From: Solirubrobacteraceae bacterium
Lineage (GTDB): Bacteria > Actinomycetota > Thermoleophilia > Solirubrobacterales > Solirubrobacteraceae
Assembly (NCBI GenBank): GCA_030038955.1
Contig: JASHQV010000408.1
Span: 1-7,432 of the forward strand
Length of the DNA: 7,432 nucleotides
Reading direction: 5' to 3'
Part shown: positions 1 through 5,714 of the stretch, piece after piece
How positions within the stretch are numbered: the stretch's first letter is position 1
Layout: the number at the start of each line of letters is the position of its first letter
The notes under the pieces: model-generated
The model's input: the letters and a program-made list of their open reading frames with translations, nothing else
What the model was told of the DNA's origin: nothing
The model's database searches: none
Program-made: the position numbers and the translations under genes

Positions 1-165
1 CGCGTTCGGGCGGTACTCCAGCCGCTCGGCGATCTCCCGCACGCGCGCGCGAGTCTCTGGCAGAAGTCGGCCCTTGCCGTTGAGAGCGTGCGAGACCGTG
101 GTGATCGAGACGCCCGCAGCGTCGGCTATCTCTTTGATCCCGACCCGGGGCTTGGCATCCGACAC
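1..165 (-). CDS. LacI-family transcriptional repressor, N-terminal part (cut by window edge)
   Basis: The minus strand encodes 55 residues from a GTG start at 165-163 and runs off the left edge. An in-frame TAG lies at 180-178, so this GTG is the only plausible start. The product opens with a classic LacI/GalR helix-turn-helix: IKEIADAAGVSITTVSHALN, then a helix with LPETRARVREIAERL and the YRPNA that leads into the hinge helix. The recognition-helix segment SITTVSHALN resembles PurR/CcpA-type members more than LacI itself. The effector-binding domain lies outside the window, so the inducer cannot be guessed. The gene diverges from the ureohydrolase operon and shares its control region, which contains two LacI-type operators. 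It is therefore the likely local repressor and probably autoregulated. No Shine-Dalgarno precedes the GTG, so leaderless translation is likely. Confidence 0.93.
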   Translation of the reverse strand, partial: MSDAKPRVGIKEIADAAGVSITTVSHALNGKGRLLPETRARVREIAERLEYRPNA

Positions 166-174
166 GACTGCTAG

Positions 175-203
175 AGGCTACCGGCTCCAGCTTGACATGC
201 AAA
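175..203 (-). promoter_or_regulatory. Probable promoter of the lacI-family gene
   Basis: Read on the minus strand, TTTGCA (203-198; 4 of 6 to TTGACA) is followed by a 17-nt spacer and TAGCCT (180-175; fits TANNNT). Nine nucleotides then separate the -10 from the GTG start, which matches a leaderless transcript. The -35 hexamer lies inside operator 1, so repressor binding there would also block this promoter. The match is moderate and based on spacing only. Confidence 0.45.
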
Positions 204-220
204 AGCGTTTTGGCTAGATT
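192..220 (+). promoter_or_regulatory. Sigma70-type promoter of the ureohydrolase operon
   Basis: A perfect TTGACA (192-197) is followed by exactly 17 bp and TAGATT (215-220; 4 of 6 to TATAAT). Transcription should start near 227. Operator 1 fills the spacer between the two hexamers and operator 2 lies about +10 to +25. Both positions are typical for steric repression. The promoter also rules out a translation start at the TTG at 192, because that codon is part of the -35 box. Confidence 0.75.
199..214. promoter_or_regulatory. LacI-type operator 1 (core-promoter site)
   Basis: GCAAAAGCGTTTTGGC is a 16-bp near-palindrome centred on CG at 206/207, as is usual for LacI/GalR operators. It differs at one position from the consensus GCAAAARCGYTTTTGC derived from the two sites here. 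It sits in the 17-bp spacer of the rightward promoter and overlaps the -35 box of the leftward one, so one bound dimer could silence both. Confidence 0.75.
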
Positions 221-235
221 TGCGGCCGCGGGGTT

Positions 236-251
236 GCAAAAACGCTTTTTC
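236..251. promoter_or_regulatory. LacI-type operator 2 (downstream site)
   Basis: GCAAAAACGCTTTTTC is centred on CG at 243/244 and has one mismatch from GCAAAARCGYTTTTGC. Its centre is 37 bp from that of operator 1, about 3.5 helical turns. It lies in the predicted 5' untranslated region, just upstream of the ribosome binding site. Confidence 0.72.
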
Positions 252-267
252 AGCTTCTTAGCAAGTC

Positions 268-274
268 AGGAGGT
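268..274 (+). promoter_or_regulatory. Ribosome binding site that fixes the ureohydrolase start
   Basis: AGGAGGT, a near-perfect Shine-Dalgarno, lies 7 nt upstream of the ATG at 282. It makes 282 the start rather than the in-frame TTG at 192. Confidence 0.85.
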
Positions 275-281
275 GGCGGAG

Positions 282-1280
282 ATGGACGACACCGGCAGCC
301 GAGCCCCGGTCAGTGACGACGCGGCCAGCGACGACACGACGATGTGGAATGGGCTGCTCCACACCGGCTTGATCGGATCGTTCTTGCGCCTGCCGCACGT
401 CGCCCCCGATACCGATGCGCTCAAGCGCCACGGGGCGGGCGCGGCGATCTACGGGCTGCCGTTCGATGCCACCAACATCAGCCGCACCGGCGCCAACTAC
501 GGGCCGCGTGGGGTCCGCGAGGTGTCGTGCCAATTCACTACCTACAACGCAACGCTTGACTTCGACCTGGTCAGGGCACTCCACCCTGTTGACTGCGGCG
601 ACTGCGCGATCGCTCTCGCCAATCCGGCGAAGACGTTCGCCCGTGCCCAGGCAGACATCGGCGCGATCCTCGCCGCAGACGCGCTCCCCGTGACGTTCGG
701 TGGCGACCACTCGATCACGATTCCCGCGGCCAGAGCTGTCTGCGAATACGTGTCCGACCCTGGGCTGGTGCTGATCGACGCACACCTCGACACGGCCATG
801 GATGTCGGCGGCGAGCAGCTCAACCACTGTTGTCCGATCACCCGCGCCGTAGACGCCGGATTCGATCCGCACAAGATCGCGCTGGTGGCAATCTCGGGGT
901 GGATGAACCCACGGACCGAGCTCGCGTACTGCCGGGACCAGGGGATCACCGTAATCTGGCTCGAGGACATCTGGGAGCGGGGAACGGCAAAGGTCGTTCA
1001 GGAGGCGCTGGCGGTGGCCGGTGCCGGGGACGGCGTCTACCTCTCGTTCGACATCGACTCACTCGACGCGGCCCACGCGCCGGGCACGTGCTGTCCGACA
1101 CCAGGGGGGCTAACCACTCGCGAGGCGATCGAACTGGTCCGTGGCGTCGCTCGGCCCGGGCTGCTCGGCGTCGACGTGGTCGAGACAGCGCCCAGCCTCG
1201 ACGGCACTCCGACCACGTCGCTGGTCGCCGGCCGCGTCGCGCTCGAGGCGATGGCGTTCCACGCGGGGGCCGGAGGCTGA
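282..1280 (+). CDS. Ureohydrolase (agmatinase/arginase family; agmatinase or guanidinobutyrase-like)
   Basis: A 332-residue binuclear-metal hydrolase that splits a guanidino group to release urea. All six metal-ligand positions are present: H143 in GGDHS, D166/H168/D170 in DAHLD, and D257/D259 in SFDIDSLD. Also conserved are the N-terminal FLRLPHV and GANYGPRGVRE segments, GGLTTREA, and E301 in the GVDVVETAP C-terminal signature. Length is close to the agmatinase norm, with about 25 extra acidic residues at the N-terminus. Two substrate-loop motifs are unusual: NHCCP (181-185), where agmatinases usually have HGTxF-like residues, and PGTCCPTPGG (267-276), where PGTGTPEPGG is usual. The exact substrate (agmatine, 4-guanidinobutyrate, guanidinopropionate, guanidine) therefore cannot be read from sequence. 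It is first in a LacI-controlled operon with an amidohydrolase and an amine permease. The family is certain; the substrate is inference. Confidence 0.93.
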   Translation: MDDTGSRAPVSDDAASDDTTMWNGLLHTGLIGSFLRLPHVAPDTDALKRHGAGAAIYGLPFDATNISRTGANYGPRGVREVSCQFTTYNATLDFDLVRALHPVDCGDCAIALANPAKTFARAQADIGAILAADALPVTFGGDHSITIPAARAVCEYVSDPGLVLIDAHLDTAMDVGGEQLNHCCPITRAVDAGFDPHKIALVAISGWMNPRTELAYCRDQGITVIWLEDIWERGTAKVVQEALAVAGAGDGVYLSFDIDSLDAAHAPGTCCPTPGGLTTREAIELVRGVARPGLLGVDVVETAPSLDGTPTTSLVAGRVALEAMAFHAGAGG

Positions 1281-1284
1281 ACCC

Positions 1285-2088
1285 GTGCTCACGCTGATCG
1301 CGCAGCTCGCACCGGTCCCGGGCGACCTCGCCGCGAACACGTCGCGGCTCGAGCGGGCGGTCGCCGATCACGCAGTCACTGAGCTCGCGGTCTTTCCGGA
1401 ACTGTTCCTCAGCGGCTACGAGCTGCTGTCCGCGGCAGAGCTGTCGGTGCCGGAGGGCGATCCGTGGGTTGACCGTCTGCGGACGGCTGCCGCCCGTCAT
1501 CAGACGGCGCTAGTCGTCGGGTTGATCGAGCGTGTAAGCGACGTCGTGATCGCCAACTCGGCGGTGTGCATCGACCGCGACGGTGCGATCGCCGGGATCT
1601 ACCGCAAGACGCACCTGTTCGGCAACGCCGAACGACAGGCGTTCGCAGCTGGCGATGAGCTGGTCGTAGTCAGCCTCGCCGGGCACTTGGTCGCGCCGCT
1701 GATTTGCTTCGACATCGAGTTCCCTGAGCCAGCACGGTTAGTGTCGCGATCGGGCGCCGAGATGCTGGTGACGATCGCCGCCAACATGCGTCCCTACGGC
1801 CCCGATCACGCGCTCGCAACCAGAGCCCGCGCGCTCGATAACCGCCGCCCGCATGTTTACGTCAACCAGGTCGGCTCGCATCGAGGACTGACCTTTACTG
1901 GCGGAAGCGGCGCGATCGACGCCAGCGGCCGTGTCGTCGCCCTCGCCGGGACGGAGGAGCGGCTACTCGAGGTCGACGTACCGATCGGCTCGCCGGTCGT
2001 ACCCGAGGAAGTCGACTACCTCTTACACGCGCGCACGGATCTGCAGGTGCGCGCGCCGACCGCCACCAGCGCGCAACGAGGAAGGTGA
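1285..2088 (+). CDS. Nitrilase-superfamily carbon-nitrogen hydrolase (amidase)
   Basis: A 267-residue cytosolic enzyme with the full Glu-Lys-Cys triad of the CN-hydrolase family: E38 in FPELFLSGYE, K107 in YRKTHLF and C140 in LICFDIEFPE. The C-terminal DYLLHARTDL matches the usual family ending. The GTG at 1285 is chosen because GGAGG (1272-1276) lies 8 nt upstream. The longer in-frame reading from 1141 overlaps the ureohydrolase and gives an arginine-rich, non-family sequence. The start is 4 nt after the previous stop, so the two are surely co-transcribed. Family members cleave amides or carbamoyl groups, for example N-carbamoylputrescine, omega-amides and 4-guanidinobutyramide. Beside a ureohydrolase, a guanidino-amide substrate is attractive because the product would feed the neighbour. 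That assignment is inference. Confidence 0.9.
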   Translation: MLTLIAQLAPVPGDLAANTSRLERAVADHAVTELAVFPELFLSGYELLSAAELSVPEGDPWVDRLRTAAARHQTALVVGLIERVSDVVIANSAVCIDRDGAIAGIYRKTHLFGNAERQAFAAGDELVVVSLAGHLVAPLICFDIEFPEPARLVSRSGAEMLVTIAANMRPYGPDHALATRARALDNRRPHVYVNQVGSHRGLTFTGGSGAIDASGRVVALAGTEERLLEVDVPIGSPVVPEEVDYLLHARTDLQVRAPTATSAQRGR

Positions 2089-2093
2089 TCTGC

Positions 2094-3722
2094 ATGACCA
2101 CATTCGACAAGGCAGCGATAGAGCGGCCACCCGCGATGTTCACGCGGCAGGCGACGGGACTGGTCCGCGAGAGCAGGACCAGCGATGCTTTGTACTACAA
2201 CGTGATGTGGTCGAGCGTCGCCCTGACGTTCGCCTTCTACTGGCTGTTCCTGACCTTCTATCCGGGGTCGAATGCGCTCCTTGGGCTGGGTTTCGCCGCG
2301 CTTTTCGGGCTGCCAGGTGCGTTCCTATACGCGATGCTCACCCAGGTGATGCCTCGTACTGGCGGCGATTACGTGTTCAACAGCCGCACGCTCCATCCGT
2401 CCGCCGGATTTGCCGCGAACTTCTCTTATGTGTTCTGGCTTGCGGTGGTTATCGGCGTGTACACGACGTACATCGCGACCTACGGATTCGGTGCGTTCGG
2501 GCGCACGATGGCCGGGTTTACGGGCGCACACGGCTGGATCACTTTCGGCAACTGGTTCTCGACCCACGACGGTCTCTTCATCACCGGAACGGTGATACTG
2601 CTGGTGTCGGTAGCGCTGTTCGTGATCGGCGGGACGCGTTTGTTCTTCCGGGTCCAAGTCGTGTGCTTCACGCTGTACGTGCTTGGCGCGATCCTGCTGC
2701 CCGTGATCATCGGATTCGCGACGAGCCGCGGCGGGTTCCTCGCCAACTTCGACCACTACGCCGCCAACCTCGGCGTTCCACACGCAACCACGGCACTGGC
2801 GAAGTCTGCGACCAAGAACGGGTTTGCGCCGACTGCGTTCTCGTTCAAGGAATCGCTGCGGTCGGTTTCTGTGTGGTGGTTCATCTTCGGGTTCATCTTC
2901 TCGAGCAACTACTTCGCAGGAGAGATCAGGCTTCAGAAGCGCACGCACATGCGGTCGATGCCGGGGGCGGTGGCGGTCGCGGTGGTGTCGCTGGCACTGA
3001 TGGTGCCTGCGTTGCTACATGTCGCCAGCTACTCGTTCAACGGCATGCTCGGATACGCCACGCCGAGCACGTACGGGTTCGCGGCCGGGGCGCCTGGTTA
3101 TCCGGAGTTGCTTGGCATCGCGTCGGGCAGCGCAGTGTGGGGTGTGATCATGATCATCGGTTTCACCGTGGGGCTGGCGATCTGGATCCCGCAGACGCTG
3201 CTGCTCGCCAGCCGCAGCATGTTCGCGTGGTCGTTCGATCGGCTCATGCCGGAGCGGCTGTCGTACATCGAACCCCGCTCGCGCGCCCCGCTCGTGGCGA
3301 TCGGAATCTTCACGGTGCTCGCGATCGGAAGCACCGCGATCTATTCGTTCACCACCTGGTTCAGCAGCCTGTCGGTCCTGCTCGGCCTGTCGTTGACGCT
3401 GCTGTTCACCGCGACGTCGGGCATCCTGCTGCCCTACCGCCACCGTGCGATGGTCGAGGCCTCGCCGTACTCGCGGCGGGTCGCGGGTATCCCCGTGTTC
3501 ACGCTCGTGGGTGCGCTCGCGCTACTCGGCTTCGCGGCGGCAATCTTCGTGTTGCTATGGGATCCGGGGTCGGGCGCCAGCATCAGCAAGGACCCCGGCA
3601 AGCTCGAGCTAGCGGTAGTTGTGTACGCGGTAGGTTTTGCCATTTACTTCATAAGTCGGACGATCCGAAGCCGCCAGGGGATCGAGCTGGACCTCGCGTA
3701 TCAGGAGCTGCCGCCTGAGTGA
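2094..3722 (+). CDS. APC-family amino acid/amine permease
   Basis: A 542-residue integral membrane protein with many hydrophobic spans, compatible with the 12-helix APC fold. Family signatures include TGLVRESRTSDALYYN (21-36) before the first helix, MPRTGGDYVF (86-95) with the adjacent SRTLHP, and SRSMFAWSFDRLMP (373-386). The loop at 211-257 is polar and probably extracytoplasmic. The ATG at 2094 is preferred because AAGGTGAT (2082-2089) precedes it and the gap to the previous stop is 5 nt; a GTG at 2085 would overlap the amidohydrolase by 4 bp and is the alternative. It most likely imports the operon's substrate, an amino acid, polyamine or guanidino compound. The sequence does not reveal the solute. 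Confidence 0.9.
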   Translation: MTTFDKAAIERPPAMFTRQATGLVRESRTSDALYYNVMWSSVALTFAFYWLFLTFYPGSNALLGLGFAALFGLPGAFLYAMLTQVMPRTGGDYVFNSRTLHPSAGFAANFSYVFWLAVVIGVYTTYIATYGFGAFGRTMAGFTGAHGWITFGNWFSTHDGLFITGTVILLVSVALFVIGGTRLFFRVQVVCFTLYVLGAILLPVIIGFATSRGGFLANFDHYAANLGVPHATTALAKSATKNGFAPTAFSFKESLRSVSVWWFIFGFIFSSNYFAGEIRLQKRTHMRSMPGAVAVAVVSLALMVPALLHVASYSFNGMLGYATPSTYGFAAGAPGYPELLGIASGSAVWGVIMIIGFTVGLAIWIPQTLLLASRSMFAWSFDRLMPERLSYIEPRSRAPLVAIGIFTVLAIGSTAIYSFTTWFSSLSVLLGLSLTLLFTATSGILLPYRHRAMVEASPYSRRVAGIPVFTLVGALALLGFAAAIFVLLWDPGSGASISKDPGKLELAVVVYAVGFAIYFISRTIRSRQGIELDLAYQELPPE

Positions 3723-4702
3723 GGCTCGGACGTCGCAAGCAGACCACGGACGCTTCACCCGCGCTCCGGCTCTACTACGCATCGGACATCCACGGAACGG
3801 AGGTCCTGTGGCGAAAGCTTCTTGCGGCCGCGCGCGTGTACCGCGCCGGAGTGCTGGTGATGGGCGGCGACGTCACGGGCAAGGTCGTGGTGCCGCTGAT
3901 CGAGCTCGACGGCGGCTACGAGTTCGAGTTGTTCGGCCGCCGCGAGCAGGTCGACAGCGAGGTGCAGCTCGACGCAGCCGAGCAGCGCATCCGGGCCAAC
4001 GGCATGTATCCGCACCGTATGAGCATGGAGGAGGCGAACCGGGTTGCCGCGCTGTCCACGGAGGAGCGCGAGAGATGGTTCGCCGAGGTTATGCTTCACA
4101 CGTTCGACCGCTGGCTCGCACTGGCCGCCGAAAGGCTCGCGGGGACGGACGTTCGCTGCTTCTTGATGCCCGGGAACGACGACCCACCCGGCGTTGATGC
4201 GTCAATCGAGCGTGCCGACCGGGTCGAGGCCTGCGACGGCCGGATCGTCGAGTTCGACGGCCACGCGATGCTGTCGCTTGGCTACTCGAATCGCACGCCG
4301 TTCGAGTCGCCGCGCGAACTCGACGAGCAGGAGCTCTATAACCGCATCGACGCGCTAGCGCAGACGCTGGACGAGCCCTCCCGGGCTATCTTCAACCTCC
4401 ACGTTCCTCCCTACGACTCGGGACTCGACACCGCAGCCGAACTCGATCACGACCTATCGGTGGTGATGGCCGGCTCTGAACCGAAGATGATTCCGGTTGG
4501 GTCGGCCGCAGTGCGAGAGCTGATCGAACGCTACCAGCCGCTGCTCGGTCTCCACGGCCATATACACGAAAGCGCGGGGGCAACGCGGATCGGCCGCACC
4601 TTGTGCATCAATCCCGGCAGCGACTACCACACCGGGCGGATCTCGGGATGTCTCGTGCAGCTGCGTGCCGACAAGGTCACCCATCAGTTCGTGACTGGAT
4701 GA
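3719..4702 (+). CDS. Calcineurin-like metallophosphoesterase
   Basis: A 327-residue protein with every metallophosphoesterase motif: D23/H25 in SDIHG, D51 in GGDVTGK, N153-D154 in PGNDD (the GNHD block with D for H, a common variant), H228 in NLHVPP and H281/H283 in GHIH, then INPGSDYHTG. About 100 residues between GGDVTG and PGNDD form a lineage-specific insert with charged helical segments, larger than in minimal Icc/YfcE-type enzymes. There is no signal peptide, so it should act in the cytosol on a phosphomonoester, phosphodiester or nucleotidyl bond. The GTG overlaps the permease stop in a 4-bp GTGA, implying translational coupling; AGGAG at 3703-3707 can serve as the ribosome site. It is followed after 7 nt by a nucleotidyltransferase-fold gene. 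The fold is certain; the substrate is unknown. Confidence 0.88.
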   Translation: MRLGRRKQTTDASPALRLYYASDIHGTEVLWRKLLAAARVYRAGVLVMGGDVTGKVVVPLIELDGGYEFELFGRREQVDSEVQLDAAEQRIRANGMYPHRMSMEEANRVAALSTEERERWFAEVMLHTFDRWLALAAERLAGTDVRCFLMPGNDDPPGVDASIERADRVEACDGRIVEFDGHAMLSLGYSNRTPFESPRELDEQELYNRIDALAQTLDEPSRAIFNLHVPPYDSGLDTAAELDHDLSVVMAGSEPKMIPVGSAAVRELIERYQPLLGLHGHIHESAGATRIGRTLCINPGSDYHTGRISGCLVQLRADKVTHQFVTG

Positions 4703-4709
4703 GCAAGGC

Positions 4710-5453
4710 GTGTCAGCGAACGAGCGACTCCTGGACGAGGGTCGGCGACTGGTGCTGGAAGCCGATCGGCAGGGGTTGGCGGCGCGTCTTCTCGGCGGCG
4801 TCGGGATTCGCTTGCGGCTCGGCCAGCGATTCGACCCGGCGTTCGACCGGCCGCTTCGGGACATCGATCTACTCGTTCGCCGACGCGATTCCCGCAAGCT
4901 CGAGGCGCTGATCGCCGATCGCGGATGGGAACCGGCGCGGTCGTTCAACGCGCTCAATGGCTCCCGCCGACTCTTGTTCCACGAAGCCGGCGGTGACGCT
5001 CAGATCGACGTGTTCGTCGATGCGTTCGAGATGTGTCACAGTCTGCCGGTCGCCGACAGCGTCCGGGAGCCAGGCCCGAGCCTGCCCGCCACCGACCTAC
5101 TGATGACCAAGCTTCAGATCGTGCAGCTGAACGAGAAGGATCGCGACGACTGCTATGCGCTCCTGCGCGGCAGTGCGGTCGATGCCGGCGACCCAGACGC
5201 CATCGACCTGACGCGAATCGCTCGCTTGACCTCGGAGGATTGGGGCCTCTATCACACGTTCGAGCGCAACCTTGCCCGCCTCAGCGGAGACTCCGAGACC
5301 ACACCGAGCGAAGCTGCGCAGGTGATCATCAGCGTGATCAAGGCGGTCGCGATTGCGATGGAGGGAGCGCCAAAGTCCCGCAGGTGGCGGCTACGGGCCC
5401 GGATCGGCGAGCGTAAGCCGTGGTACGACGAGCCGGAGGAAGTCAGGCGCTAG
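4710..5453 (+). CDS. Nucleotidyltransferase-fold protein (AbiEii/NTP_transf_5-like), function unknown
   Basis: A 247-residue protein with the polymerase-beta-type nucleotidyltransferase signature: GGVG (29-32), then RPLRDIDLLV with D51 and D53, and a third acidic strand QIDVFVD with D100. These are the three metal-binding carboxylates. Downstream, LPATDLLMTKLQIVQLNEKDRDD (125-147) resembles the lysine- and KD-containing block of AbiEii-like nucleotidyltransferases. The last 30 residues are basic with conserved-looking tryptophans (RRWRLRARIGERKPWY). The GTG start is 7 nt after the phosphoesterase stop, with a weak GGATGAG at 4697-4703 as ribosome site. It probably transfers a nucleotide to a protein, RNA or small molecule. 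No HEPN or AbiEi antitoxin-like partner is nearby, so a toxin-antitoxin role is not supported. The fold is likely; the target is unknown. Confidence 0.75.
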   Translation: MSANERLLDEGRRLVLEADRQGLAARLLGGVGIRLRLGQRFDPAFDRPLRDIDLLVRRRDSRKLEALIADRGWEPARSFNALNGSRRLLFHEAGGDAQIDVFVDAFEMCHSLPVADSVREPGPSLPATDLLMTKLQIVQLNEKDRDDCYALLRGSAVDAGDPDAIDLTRIARLTSEDWGLYHTFERNLARLSGDSETTPSEAAQVIISVIKAVAIAMEGAPKSRRWRLRARIGERKPWYDEPEEVRR

Positions 5454-5698
5454 CGTCCGCCAGAGTCGCTGTCTGCCTCAGCGCTCGAGCGGGTGATGGT
5501 GGGAACACTGCACGTTGTCTCCGAGACCAGCTCGCAGTCGTGGGTACTGAGGCCGCCGGACGTGCGGCGACTTCGTCGCCGGCCGATAGCTCACGTGCGG
5601 CCAAGACGAGCGCCAAGCATCGAAGGCGTCCGCCGGCGCTGGCGGGCGTCGCGCTGTGATGTGTGACGGCATCGACCGCACGCTACGGGCCCGCCCGG
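5454..5698. other. Intergenic gap between the operon and tgt
   Basis: About 245 bp without a convincing gene. It contains a palindrome CGCTCGAGCG (5482-5491), a GC hairpin (5565-5581) and a 56-codon open frame from ATG 5496 to TGA 5666. That frame has no ribosome site and an arginine-rich product, and I do not call it. The operon probably ends here and tgt has its own promoter at the right end. Confidence 0.6.
5565..5581 (+). terminator. Possible factor-independent terminator hairpin after the operon
   Basis: CGGCGAC (5565-5571) pairs perfectly with GTCGCCG (5575-5581) around a TTC loop, a 7-bp GC-rich stem. No T-tract follows. It lies about 110 bp after the nucleotidyltransferase stop. GC-rich hairpins without U-tails occur in actinobacteria, but such hairpins also arise often by chance at this GC content. 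Confidence 0.3.
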
Positions 5699-5704
5699 TA
5701 GCTT
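5699..5704 (+). promoter_or_regulatory. Probable -10 element of a leaderless tgt promoter
   Basis: TAGCTT (5699-5704) fits TANNNT and lies 10 nt before the TTG at 5715. No Shine-Dalgarno is visible. The context CCGGTAGCTT is nearly the same as CCGGTAGCCT in front of the lacI-type gene, where the start follows after 9 nt. The -10 is also the right arm of an inverted repeat, GCTAC (5682-5686) with GTAGC (5698-5702). I see no clear -35. Confidence 0.4.
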
Positions 5705-5714
5705 GGCGGCTGCC

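Noticed and set aside
192..281. Upstream extension of the ureohydrolase to the in-frame TTG at 192
   Set aside because: The extension covers the -35, -10 and both operators, while AGGAGGT lies correctly before the ATG at 282.
1141..1284. Upstream extension of the nitrilase into the ureohydrolase gene
   Set aside because: It encodes Arg/Ser-rich sequence unlike the family, and GTG 1285 has a GGAGG at the right distance and a family-like first strand.
1931..3718. 595-codon open frame in a second plus-strand frame over the permease
   Set aside because: Its product is Arg/Gly/His-rich with no domain, a typical high-GC shadow of the permease, which has clear APC motifs.
4710..5453. Type IV toxin-antitoxin (AbiE) interpretation
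   Set aside because: No AbiEi-like helix-turn-helix antitoxin lies next to it; the upstream partner is a phosphoesterase.
5560..5602. ACGTGCGGC direct repeat (5560-5568 and 5593-5601)
   Set aside because: Nine bases of GC-rich sequence repeated once in a GC-rich gap is not convincing.
5496..5666. 56-codon open frame in the gap before tgt
   Set aside because: It has no Shine-Dalgarno, an Arg-rich product and no recognisable motif; open frames this long are expected by chance at high GC.
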